From: UBA10518 sp022837185
GTDB taxonomy: Bacteria; Desulfobacterota; Desulfobulbia; Desulfobulbales; Desulfobulbaceae
NCBI GenBank assembly: GCA_034007705.1
Contig: JAVEQK010000003.1
Location: forward strand, 156,070 to 220,069
Length of the DNA stretch: 64,000 nucleotides
Direction: 5' to 3'
Positions 8,955 to 16,430 of the stretch are shown here, one piece after another; position 1 is the first letter of the stretch; each line of letters begins with the position of its first letter. The position numbers and the translations under genes were made by a program. The notes beneath the pieces were generated by a model. The model was not told the DNA's origin. It saw only the letters and a program-made list of their open reading frames with translations, and did no database searches.

Positions 8955-8987
8955 CGTAGGTAGGGATGAGCCTGGGAACCCCAACAA
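8955..8987 (+). repeat. dispersed repeat B, single half-copy
   Basis: CGTAGGTAGGGATGAGCCTG... matches the left arm at 8831-8862 with scattered mismatches, including the shared CGTAGGT start and the AACCCC core. Confidence 0.65.
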
Positions 8988-9008
8988 TTTCAACCGGCTG
9001 CGCCGGAA

Positions 9009-9040
9009 AGCTGGCAGCCAGCAGTCGGCAGTTTGCAGTC
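9009..9040 (+). repeat. dispersed repeat A, copy 2
   Basis: Second copy of the 29-base unit at 8738-8766, in the same orientation, 274 bases downstream. Confidence 0.8.
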
Positions 9041-9070
9041 GTGCGCTCTCTGCTCCTCGCTTCCCGCTTC

Positions 9071-10231
9071 CTATTTCTTCTTCTTCATGCCGGCGCTCAG
9101 CAGGTCGCCCAGGGTGCCGAGGGATTGCGGCCGTTCACGGGACAGGCGCTTGCGGGCCATGGCCTCCTCCTCCCCGCCGGAGGCGTCGTCTTCGGGCGCC
9201 AGCGCTATCCTCTGCTGTTCGGGATCGATGGATTCGACCCGGACGGTGATTTCCTGACCGGCATCGAGGACTTCCCGCGGGTGGTTTATCCGGCGGCCGG
9301 CGCCGAGCTTGGAAATGTGCAGCAGGCCGTCAACCCCGGCAGCGAGGGTGACAAAGGCACCGAACGGGGTGAGACGGGATACCCGGCCCCGGTGGATTGA
9401 GCCGGGCGGAAACTTTTCCGCGGCCCTGCTCCAGGGACTTTCCACCGTTTCCTTGAGGCTGAGGGTGATGCGGTCGTTCTCCCAGTCGATTTTGTTGACA
9501 ATCACCTCAACCTCCTGGCCGGTGGTCAGCACGTCCTCGACGCGCTCCACCCGTCCCCAGGACAACTCGGAGGCCGGAATCAGGCCGTCCACCCCTCCGA
9601 GATCGACAAAAGCCCCGAACTCCCGAAGCGAAGTGACGGTGCCGCGAACCCGGTCGCCCTCCGACATGGTCTGCATGAGCTGCTCCCGCTGCAGTTGGCG
9701 CTCCTCTTCGAGGACGGCCCTGGCCGAGAGGATCATATTCCGGCCCTGACCGCTGAATTCAATGATTTTAAAGCGATAGGTGTTGTTCAGATAGGTCTCC
9801 GGCTGCTCGATCCGCCGGATGTCCATTTGCGAGTAGGGACAGAATCCCCGCTGGCCGGCGACGATGACGGCAAAACCGCCCTTTATTTCCTCGGTAACAC
9901 GGCCCTCCACCGGGATGCCGGAGTGAAAGGCCTGTTCAAGCTCCTCCAGGGAAGCCTGGCCCGAGCCGAGCCGGGTCGTGAAAATCATTTCTCCGCGCCG
10001 GGTGGCCAGCAGAAACACGGAGACGGTGTCTCCGGGTCTGACCTCGATCTCCCCCTGCTCATTCCGCACCTCGGCGGCCGCCATCACTCCCTCGCTTTTG
10101 CCGCCGATGTCCAGGAATATGTTTTCACCGCTGATGCCGGCGACCACCGCATCGATGCGGTCGCCCGGCTTCAGTCTGGCGGCGCTGATTTTCCTGTCGT
10201 TGAATAAATCCTCGAATCGTTCTTCGCTCAT
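9071..10231 (-). CDS. S1 RNA-binding domain protein (ribosomal protein S1-like)
   Basis: 386-residue protein with four S1 (OB-fold) RNA-binding modules at about residues 20-90, 105-170, 190-260 and 275-350. The third is the most canonical (GTVTSLREFGAFVDLGGVDGLIPASELSW). Bona fide S1 usually has six modules of ~550 residues, so this is a shorter paralogue; a translation-related RNA-binding role is inferred. The C-terminus is basic and ends in GMKKKK. ATG 10231 follows GGGGAACG. It lies 75 bases after the radical SAM gene on the same strand, probably the last gene of that unit. Confidence 0.82.
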   Translation of the reverse strand: MSEERFEDLFNDRKISAARLKPGDRIDAVVAGISGENIFLDIGGKSEGVMAAAEVRNEQGEIEVRPGDTVSVFLLATRRGEMIFTTRLGSGQASLEELEQAFHSGIPVEGRVTEEIKGGFAVIVAGQRGFCPYSQMDIRRIEQPETYLNNTYRFKIIEFSGQGRNMILSARAVLEEERQLQREQLMQTMSEGDRVRGTVTSLREFGAFVDLGGVDGLIPASELSWGRVERVEDVLTTGQEVEVIVNKIDWENDRITLSLKETVESPWSRAAEKFPPGSIHRGRVSRLTPFGAFVTLAAGVDGLLHISKLGAGRRINHPREVLDAGQEITVRVESIDPEQQRIALAPEDDASGGEEEAMARKRLSRERPQSLGTLGDLLSAGMKKKK

Positions 10232-10306
10232 GGCTTGTCGTTCCCCGGAAAAATAATGACGGTACAGTGTCCGGGCCGGAAAAAGGCACCCGGGTGATGG
10301 GCGGGA

Positions 10307-12109
10307 TTATAGCGTATGGGGCTGTCTCACCGCAAGGGCAAGAACCCGGTCGCTGCTTCGGAAAAGAAGGCGTTTGCTCTCCAGGTCGTCGAGGAAGGCA
10401 TCGAGCTGCTTGTCGGTGACCGAAGGACAATGGCGGAGCAGGTCTTTTTTCGGGATCGGCCGGCGGCAGGCAAGGTAGACGGCCCGCGAGGGACCATTGA
10501 GACGATGGTGCAGCACCGGCTGGCCGCCGGGCCGCTCCTGCCTGATGATGATAAAGTCGCCGCCCTCGCGGTAGGTGAGGGGCGGGGGGCTGCTCCTTCT
10601 CCCCCGGTGAAACGCTTCCCAGGCCTTCATTTTTTTTCGCACCGGCCGCCATAGTGCTTTCTGATGCCGCCGTTCGCCGATGCCGTATTCAACAAGCATC
10701 CGCAGCCGGGCAAGAATATTTTCCGGATAGAGCATGCGGTTGAAGGGATGGGGATGGATGGCCCTGATTTCATACTCGGCGGGACGGCACCAGATCGGAC
10801 TGGAGTGGCCGAGAAAGAAAGCGGCGGCCTTCAGGGGTTGAAAGGGGAGGACGAAATCCAGGCAGTGCAGGGTTTCCTCGACCTCCTGTTCGGAGCTGGC
10901 CGGGAACTCAAGGATCAGGTTGCCGTCCAGGCGGATGTTGTTCTCGGCGCAGTATTTCAAGGCGGCGATATTGTCCATGGCCGTGACCCCTTTGTTCATT
11001 TTTTGCAGCAGGGAATCGGAAAAGGCTTCGATGCCCACCTGGACGGAATTGAGGCCGCCCCGCCTGTACAGGGCGTAATCATCTGGTTTGCGCAGGGGAC
11101 GGATTTCTCCGAAAAAGTGCAGATCCATATCGCTGCGGGCGAGGGTGGAAAAAAAGCGGCGCGCCTCGGCCGGCGGGAGGCAATTGTCGGTGAAAAAGAA
11201 ATCGAGGCACCGGTGCCGGTTGCGCAGATGTTCCACCTCGTCGAGCATGCGCCGGCTGCTTTTGGACCGATAGCCGCGCCACTGCAGGTTGAGATTGCAG
11301 AAGGCGCATTTGTTCCACCAGCAGCCCCGCGAAAATTCAACGGGCAGGCCGGGAATGACATTGAGCCCAGATGAGCGCAGTTCGTTGAAATAGTCGTCGT
11401 AATCGGGCAGGGGCAGTTGGTCCGGATCGGCGATCTGGCAGCAGCCGGGCCGGTAAGCGGCCGGCAGTTCAACAGTCTTGCCTGTCCGCCGGAACACCCC
11501 GTTTCCCGGACTGCCGGCCCGGCCGGCAAGAAACCGGCAGAGACCGGACAGGGGGGTTTCCCCCTCGCCGGCAATGACATAGTCAATCTGGGGAAAAACC
11601 TCCAGCAGGGCGGGGGCAAGATCCGGGGCGCAGGAAGAGCCGCCGAAAACAACGGGCAGGCCGGGGTTGATTTTTTTCAGGCGGGCGGCGGCCAGCAGGC
11701 TGGCGGCCAGTTGGTTGAAACAGACCGAAAAGCCGGCCAGGGCGCAGTCCGAAAAGTCATGCCGTGCCAGCCAGTCGTCAAGCTGCCGGTCGAGACGGGC
11801 GGTGAGCATATCGAAGGGCGGGAGGCTGCGGGAGACTTTTTTCCCCAGGCTGCGGTGGAACACTTCCGCGGCCCGGTCGTATCGTTCGGGGAAAAGCAGG
11901 CCGGCAAACAGGGCTTCGCCGGCCCAGCCGTTGGCGCACACAGTACGATAGGAGTCGGGGCCGATGCTCAGGGCCGCATCCAGATAGGGGTGGAGGGTTC
12001 TGACCGCGACGTTTTCCTCCCCCTCCCGCAGAAAGGCCTTCAGGGTCCCCAACTGGATGGAAGGACGGTTGAAAATCGCCCAGGGCATGGAAACGAGAGC
12101 AATCCGCAC
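10307..12109 (-). CDS. RiPP-maturation-type B12-binding radical SAM protein
   Basis: 600-residue enzyme starting MRIALVSMPWAIFNRPSIQLG, which resembles the RiPP maturation radical SAM protein 1 family (rSAM_ocin type). An N-terminal cobalamin-binding-like region includes GGSSCAPDLAPALLEVFP and IAGEGE. The radical SAM core has the cluster motif CWWNKCAFC (Cys-x4-Cys-x2-Cys) in VEFSRGCWWNKCAFCNLNL, so a 4Fe-4S/SAM enzyme is certain by motif; the peptide substrate is not known. No precursor peptide, ThiF-like or transporter gene is seen nearby. It lies four bases after lolA on the same strand. Confidence 0.8.
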   Translation of the reverse strand: MRIALVSMPWAIFNRPSIQLGTLKAFLREGEENVAVRTLHPYLDAALSIGPDSYRTVCANGWAGEALFAGLLFPERYDRAAEVFHRSLGKKVSRSLPPFDMLTARLDRQLDDWLARHDFSDCALAGFSVCFNQLAASLLAAARLKKINPGLPVVFGGSSCAPDLAPALLEVFPQIDYVIAGEGETPLSGLCRFLAGRAGSPGNGVFRRTGKTVELPAAYRPGCCQIADPDQLPLPDYDDYFNELRSSGLNVIPGLPVEFSRGCWWNKCAFCNLNLQWRGYRSKSSRRMLDEVEHLRNRHRCLDFFFTDNCLPPAEARRFFSTLARSDMDLHFFGEIRPLRKPDDYALYRRGGLNSVQVGIEAFSDSLLQKMNKGVTAMDNIAALKYCAENNIRLDGNLILEFPASSEQEVEETLHCLDFVLPFQPLKAAAFFLGHSSPIWCRPAEYEIRAIHPHPFNRMLYPENILARLRMLVEYGIGERRHQKALWRPVRKKMKAWEAFHRGRRSSPPPLTYREGGDFIIIRQERPGGQPVLHHRLNGPSRAVYLACRRPIPKKDLLRHCPSVTDKQLDAFLDDLESKRLLFRSSDRVLALAVRQPHTL

Positions 12110-12113
12110 GGAA

Positions 12114-12878
12114 CTACTGCGTGATGATTTCCGTATCCGGCGGGACCTGCAGGGAAATGATCATTTCCACCTGTTTCGGGTCGTACGGAGGAAGGGAGTT
12201 GTATTCGATGTTGTCGAAACGCAGGTCCGTGGTCGCGCCGAAATGATCCTCAATGCGGAAGTGGCGGATGATGCTGGCGGCATCGAACCAGACCTGGATG
12301 GTTTTGATCTGGTTATGCGGTTGGCGGGGGACCAGCAGCAGCGTTCGCAGATCGCCGGCGGCGGGGTGCAGCGGATCGCCGCTCGCTTCACCCGCTTCAA
12401 AGTCGTCCAGCAGCGCCCTGGCCCCCGCAAAGAAGGCATACGTGATATCGGACTCGAGTTCCCCGGCGGGGGTCCTGATCAACTGCTTGTCTTTGGCTGT
12501 GTAAATGGAAAGGGTCTCCCCGTCATTGATGATGACCTGATTGTCGGGCTCGGTGTAGTTCCAGCGCATAATGCCGATCCACTTGCCTCGGCCGTGGTCC
12601 TGCCCGGTCTTCGCGGCCGGGGCCGGGCCTTTGTAAAAGACGGCGTTGCCCTTTCCGGTCCGCTCCCGGCCGCCGCTGAAGGTCATCTGGCTGAAGTCGA
12701 AGGTCAGGCTGGTCAGGCCGCGGTAGAAATCCTGCAGGGCCGCGGCCCGGGCTTCCGGAGAGGACCCGGCGGAAGAGGCTGCTGCAGCCCGCAGGGGAGC
12801 GCAGATGAGGAGAAACGCCAGGGCGGCCAGGGCCGCGAAGGGAATCAGGACTGTTGATTTGTGCAGAAAGTTCGACAT
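12114..12878 (-). CDS. lolA: outer-membrane lipoprotein carrier protein LolA
   Basis: Periplasmic carrier that moves lipoproteins from LolCDE to the outer membrane. ATG 12878 gives a signal peptide (hydrophobic residues 9-25, cleavage near the AAA run), then a LolA-type half-barrel: LTSLTFDFSQMTFSGGRERTGKG, the tryptophan segment WNYTEPDNQVIINDGETLSIY, and the DAASIIRHFRIEDHFG strand. 254 residues. Longer in-frame starts upstream lie inside murI and would hide the signal peptide. It begins two bases after the murI stop, so the two are co-transcribed. Confidence 0.85.
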   Translation of the reverse strand: MSNFLHKSTVLIPFAALAALAFLLICAPLRAAAASSAGSSPEARAAALQDFYRGLTSLTFDFSQMTFSGGRERTGKGNAVFYKGPAPAAKTGQDHGRGKWIGIMRWNYTEPDNQVIINDGETLSIYTAKDKQLIRTPAGELESDITYAFFAGARALLDDFEAGEASGDPLHPAAGDLRTLLLVPRQPHNQIKTIQVWFDAASIIRHFRIEDHFGATTDLRFDNIEYNSLPPYDPKQVEMIISLQVPPDTEIITQ

Positions 12879-12880
12879 GA

Positions 12881-13663
12881 TCACACGGTGTGAAGTTTTA
12901 CGGGCCGGCCGAATATTCTGGCGGCCATCTGTTCTATGGCTTCCGTGGTATCCGACACGTAAAACCGGCTGCTTTTGCCGCTGTTGCAAAGACGTTCCTT
13001 CATGGCCGGATCGCGGTCAAGAAAATCGCAGACAAAGGAGGCCATTTCGATGGACGAATCGATGAGCCGGACCTGCTTTCCTATCCGCGGCGCAATGAGG
13101 TGTTTCAGGAGCGGATAATGCGTGCAGCCCAGCACCAGGGTGTCGATCTGTCGGTGCCGCAGGGGCTGCAGGTAGCGCCGCAGGATCATCTTGGTCTCGC
13201 GCTGCGACAGCCAGCCCTCCTCGACCAGGGGTACCAGGAGCGGGCAGGCCTGACTGATCACCTCGGCGTCGGGCCGGGATTCCCGGATACGCCTGGGGTA
13301 CATGCCGCTTTTCACCGTCGCCCGGGTCCCGATGACCCCGATTCTGCCGGACTCGCTGATCTGCGCCGCCTTCCGGGTCGCCGGCGTGATGACGTCAAGG
13401 ATGGGCACCTGGTAATGGGCCCGCAGGGCATCGGCCGCCGTGCTGGACGCCGAGTTGCAGGCGATGACGATGACCTCGGCTCCCTGCTCCAGCAGGAAAT
13501 CGGTGTTGTTCCGCGAGTACCTGATAATGGTGTCGGGACTCTTGGACCCATAGGGCGTTCGGGCGATGTCGCCGAAATAAATCAGCGGCAGACCGGGGCA
13601 CAACTGCTCAATAGCCCGGGCCACGGTCATGCCGCCGACACCGGAATCAAAGACGCCAATCAT
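12881..13663 (-). CDS. murI: glutamate racemase
   Basis: Makes D-glutamate for peptidoglycan. Both catalytic cysteine motifs are present, ACNSASST (first) and LGCTHYPLL (second), with the N-terminal IGVFDSGVGGMTV and FGDIARTPYGSKS segments. 260 residues is normal. ATG 13663 starts exactly at conserved sequence; upstream in-frame codons overlap mucR and are not homologous. Order mucR-murI-lolA-radical SAM-S1 runs on one strand with short gaps. Confidence 0.93.
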   Translation of the reverse strand: MIGVFDSGVGGMTVARAIEQLCPGLPLIYFGDIARTPYGSKSPDTIIRYSRNNTDFLLEQGAEVIVIACNSASSTAADALRAHYQVPILDVITPATRKAAQISESGRIGVIGTRATVKSGMYPRRIRESRPDAEVISQACPLLVPLVEEGWLSQRETKMILRRYLQPLRHRQIDTLVLGCTHYPLLKHLIAPRIGKQVRLIDSSIEMASFVCDFLDRDPAMKERLCNSGKSSRFYVSDTTEAIEQMAARIFGRPVKLHTV

Positions 13664-13713
13664 CTGGTGGGATACCTTGCCCCGGCGCTGGTTCGGAGAC
13701 CGCGCGGTTCGGG

Positions 13714-14148
13714 TTATTTTTTCTTCTTGGTTCTCGCTTCGATGGCTTTTTTCAGATTTTCGGGCAGGCCTCTTTTCTTGCCCGATTTGGAGCGCCGTTC
13801 CGAGAGTGATTTGGCGCACAGGGGCTGGCGCATGGAAAAGCCGTATTTTTTCCTGTATTCTTTCGGGGTCAGATCATGGCTCTTCAGATGTTTCGGAGAA
13901 AGCATCTTGAAGGCCTGGCCGCACTCAAGGCAGACAACCTGGTTTCGCTGGATTGATTTTTCCGGGGCCAGGGCGGGCCTGCTTTCCCCCTGTTCAAAAG
14001 GCTGGCCGGAAACCTCGGCCTCCTGGAGGCTTTTCAGGACCTGAAAGGTATCGTTCAGGGCAGTCTTGATTTCTTCACCGCTCATGTCTTTGGTGTTGAT
14101 CTGTGCCTGGACGATTTCTGCCGTCATTTCAACAAGAGATTTGCTCAT
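13714..14148 (-). CDS. MucR family zinc-finger transcriptional regulator
   Basis: MucR/Ros-type regulator with a C2H2-like finger CLECGQAFKMLSPKHLKSH (two Cys, two His), followed by LTPKEYRKKYGF and a very basic tail ending TKKKK. MucR proteins bind AT-rich DNA and often repress their own genes. The family is best known from alphaproteobacteria but is also found in deltaproteobacteria. 144 residues. ATG 14148 follows AGGAGGAGAAG. The AT-rich region directly upstream, with an inverted repeat, is a candidate autoregulatory site. Confidence 0.9.
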   Translation of the reverse strand: MSKSLVEMTAEIVQAQINTKDMSGEEIKTALNDTFQVLKSLQEAEVSGQPFEQGESRPALAPEKSIQRNQVVCLECGQAFKMLSPKHLKSHDLTPKEYRKKYGFSMRQPLCAKSLSERRSKSGKKRGLPENLKKAIEARTKKKK

Positions 14149-14230
14149 CTTCTCCTCCTGAAGCAAGTTGATAGCTCAAACAAATAATAATTAGCAAAAC
14201 ATTGTCGCCATAATTATATGGATATGAGCA

Positions 14231-14256
14231 ATAATGCAAATAATTTGTTGCATAAT
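14231..14256. promoter_or_regulatory. candidate operator upstream of mucR
   Basis: Inverted repeat ATAATGCAA (14231-14239) / TTGCATAAT (14248-14256), one mismatch, in the AT-rich stretch about 85 bases upstream of the mucR start. MucR proteins favour AT-rich targets, so autoregulation is plausible but not shown. Confidence 0.35.
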
Positions 14257-14650
14257 TCCGCTTTTATTTTTTTTTCAGGAGCTTCCCGTCAGCAGCACGA
14301 TAAGGCGGCAATTTTTATCAGAGTCGGTAATATTCAGAGTATATGTGCCATGGTCACGCCAATGAGACAGGACCGAATCATTGTGCAGATATGTTCATAA
14401 TCAGACGATGAACATAGAAAAAAACCGGCGACGTTTTTGTTTGATTGATGCATTTTCAGAAGCGAGATACTGTATTACAGTGTGGGATGCGTTGATGAAC
14501 ACTGTTTATGCAGATGTCGGCCATCCGTCCGGGGATGGGAGCCGGGATGGAGTGGATTCCGTTCCGCCGGTTTTTTTCGCGGCGAAGTCCGACGGCAAAT
14601 GAAGCGGACGTCCGGTCGGGGGCGGGAATGCTCTCTTGAGGAACGGAAGG

Positions 14651-14679
14651 TTGACAGGCGGTCCGCCCGGGATTATTGT
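14651..14679 (+). promoter_or_regulatory. sigma-70 promoter for fmdB
   Basis: TTGACA (14651-14656), 17-base spacer, TATTGT (14674-14679), about 60 bases upstream of the fmdB ATG. The -35 box is perfect and the spacing ideal. Confidence 0.6.
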
Positions 14680-14742
14680 AGGCAAAAAAAATATGGGTGC
14701 TCTCCTGCAATTATAATCCCAATTTTCGGAAGAGGTGCAACG

Positions 14743-15036
14743 ATGCCTATTTACGAATACGAATGTTCCTCCTGCAACAAGGTTTTCGAAGTACGGCAGC
14801 GCATCAGTGATGATCCGCTACAGAACTGCCCTGAGTGCATGGGAAAAGTGAAAAAACTTGTTTCGGCGAGTTCGTTTCTGCTCAAGGGAGGCGGCTGGTA
14901 CGCCGACGGGTACAGCGGTCCGTCCAACGGCAACGGCAAAAACGGCGGCTCCGAGGTCAAAAAAGACACCTCTCCGGCCCCGGCCTGTAAAGCGGGCAAG
15001 GAGAAATGTGCCGGCTGCCCTGCCGCGACAGCCTGA
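14743..15036 (+). CDS. FmdB family zinc ribbon protein
   Basis: Small zinc-ribbon protein of the FmdB family (97 residues), proposed as a regulatory or metal-binding protein. It begins MPIYEYECSSCNKVFEV and has two CxxC pairs (Cys8/Cys11 and Cys29/Cys32). A Gly/Ser/Asn-rich stretch follows, then a C-terminal Cys-containing tail (PACKAGKEKCAGCP) with three further cysteines that could bind a second metal. ATG 14743 follows AGAGGTGC. It is followed by a terminator, so it is probably monocistronic. Confidence 0.88.
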   Translation: MPIYEYECSSCNKVFEVRQRISDDPLQNCPECMGKVKKLVSASSFLLKGGGWYADGYSGPSNGNGKNGGSEVKKDTSPAPACKAGKEKCAGCPAATA

Positions 15037-15060
15037 CATTGCGGGCAATACCGATTGCTG

Positions 15061-15083
15061 ACCCGGCCCCGGCCGGGTTTTTT
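15061..15083 (+). terminator. Rho-independent terminator after fmdB
   Basis: GC-rich hairpin ACCCGGCC/GGCCGGGT (15061-15078) with a very short loop, followed by a T run. Confidence 0.75.
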
Positions 15084-15124
15084 GTTGGTGGGTGCCGTAT
15101 CAAAGACCACTCGAGGATGAGAAT

Positions 15125-15781
15125 ATGGGGAAGCGAAACGTTCTGTTGGTGAGCGTGATGATGGGACTGCTGGCGCTGACCGGCTGCCAGACCGTTTATT
15201 ACGGAACCCTGGAAAAGGCGGGCATCCATAAGCGGGACCTGATGGTGACTCGGGTGCAGGATGCCAGGGACGCCCAGGATGAAGCCAAAGAGCAGTTCCA
15301 GTCGGCCCTTGAGCAGTTCACCTCCGTCGTGGAAGTCAAGGGCGGCGACCTGGAAAAGAAATACAACATCCTCAATGGTGCGTACCAGGAGAGCAAGGCC
15401 AAGGCCGATCTGGTCAGCAAACGCATCGAGAGCGTAGAGAGTGTGTCCAGGGCGCTGTTCGATGAATGGGAGGACGAACTCGGTCAGTACGCAAGCGCTT
15501 CTCTCAGGGAGGACAGCCGCAGGAAATTGCAGCAGACCCGGCGCGACTATGAACGCCTCATCCAGGCCATGAAAAAGGCCGAAAAGAAAATTCAGCCGGT
15601 CCTGCGGGCTTTTCATGACCAGGTGCTCTACCTCAAGCATAATCTCAATGCCCAGGCGATTTCATCCCTCAGGAACGAACTGGTAACCATCGAGGACAAC
15701 GTCGCCGCCCTGGTCACCGAAATGGAGAAATCGATCCGCGAGGCCGAACTGTTCATCCAGGCCCTCAAGCAGGAAGGCTGA
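15125..15781 (+). CDS. DUF2959 lipoprotein
   Basis: Predicted lipoprotein: signal sequence with lipobox LTGC (Cys21 in the 218-residue product from ATG 15125, preceded by GAGGATGA). The mature part is almost entirely charged coiled coil and matches the DUF2959 family in layout (TVYYGTLEKAGIHKRDLMV at the start, then long helices). Function unknown; probably envelope-located by its lipid anchor. Flanked by a terminator before it and repeat-rich noncoding DNA after it. Confidence 0.85.
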   Translation: MGKRNVLLVSVMMGLLALTGCQTVYYGTLEKAGIHKRDLMVTRVQDARDAQDEAKEQFQSALEQFTSVVEVKGGDLEKKYNILNGAYQESKAKADLVSKRIESVESVSRALFDEWEDELGQYASASLREDSRRKLQQTRRDYERLIQAMKKAEKKIQPVLRAFHDQVLYLKHNLNAQAISSLRNELVTIEDNVAALVTEMEKSIREAELFIQALKQEG

Positions 15782-15907
15782 AGGATGCCAGAAGGCAGAG
15801 AACGGAGGACAGAGGACAGAAGGAGTGTGCAGCTTCGCTGTTGATTGAATCAAAACCCTCTACCTGGTTCCTCCCTTTCCCCACTGCGCGCAGCGCAGCA
15901 AGCTCCC

Positions 15908-15943
15908 ATCGAAATCGAAATCGCAATCGGTATCGAAATCGAA
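15908..15943 (+). repeat. degenerate ATCGAA hexamer tandem repeat
   Basis: About six imperfect copies of ATCGAA/ATCGCA/ATCGGT. Partial inverted copies (TTCGATTTCGATTT) appear near 16107-16120. Confidence 0.65.
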
Positions 15944-16316
15944 CAAGCTCTCCGCCATACAGGTGAGTGGTTCCGGTGATTCGCCTGCAGGCTGTCAGGG
16001 GAACCCCCCTCATCCGCCCCTTCGGTGCACCTTCTCCCCAGGGAGAAGGAGGTTGTAATATCTTTCCTCCCGGCGGAACGCAACAGGGTGATGTTTGCAA
16101 CCAGGATTCGATTTCGATTTGGATGAGATACTTGCCCGGCGGAGCCGGGTGTCAACGGACAGAGGAAGAAAGGAGCTTGCAGCTTCGCTGTCGGTTTATT
16201 GCCGCTGATCCAAATCGCTATCAGGTTCAAATTTCTGCGTTCTCATCTGCCGGTTTCCGGTTCCGATGACGGAAAATAGTTGCGCAAATTGGGACTGAGT
16301 TGGCGAAGCGAAGTAG

Positions 16317-16420
16317 CGTAGATTGAGCCGAGCTCGCGAAGCTCAATGTAAACGATGGGAATTGTTGGGTTCGCGAGGCTCACCACCAACCTGCAAACTG
16401 CCGACTGATGACTGACAACT
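16317..16420 (-). repeat. dispersed repeats B and A, second locus
   Basis: Bases 16360-16392 (GAATTGTTGGGTTCGCGAGG...) match the right arm of the 8831-8909 inverted repeat. Bases 16391-16420, read in reverse complement, match the core of repeat A (CAGTCGGCAGTTTGCAG). The two families are therefore found side by side at both places. Confidence 0.6.
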
Positions 16421-16430
16421 ATCCAATCTG

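Larger units (their letters stand above)
8731..9070. repeat. noncoding gap made of dispersed repeats
   Basis: No gene is seen between the convergent rlmB and S1-domain genes. The space is built from two repeat types. A 29-base unit (TGGCAGCCAGCAGTCGGCAG...) occurs identically at 8738-8766 and 9012-9040. A second family starting CGTAGGT occurs at 8831-8862, inverted at 8878-8909, and again at 8955-8987. Short GC palindromes (CCGGCTGGCGCCGG-like) sit beside both copies of the first unit. Related sequences recur at 16317-16420. Confidence 0.8.
14149..14742. other. AT-rich divergent intergenic region
   Basis: About 594 bases between mucR (minus) and fmdB (plus). Bases 14165-14290 are markedly AT-rich against the ~60% GC background and contain repeated ATAAT/TTAT steps and an inverted repeat. 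The middle has short open frames (such as 14218-14400 and 14381-14602) without ribosome sites or recognisable products. The right part holds a good sigma-70 promoter for fmdB. No RNA gene was recognised. Confidence 0.6.
15782..16430. repeat. repeat-rich noncoding island
   Basis: About 650 bases between the DUF2959 gene and queA with no supportable gene. A direct repeat (AGGAG..TGCAGCTTCGCTG) occurs at 15821-15840 and 16171-16190. ATCGAA hexamers run at 15908-15943, and the reverse complement recurs near 16105-16122. A stretch at 16003-16050 (CCCCTCATCCGCCCCTTCGG...) looks like another intergenic repeat type. Bases 16317-16420 resemble the repeats at 8831-8909 and 8738-8766. Confidence 0.7.

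Noticed and set aside
14218..14602. two short plus-strand open frames
   Set aside because: They have no ribosome site, lie in an AT-rich regulatory region and their products look random.
15908..15943. possible CRISPR-like array
   Set aside because: The unit is a degenerate hexamer without spacers, and no cas genes are present.
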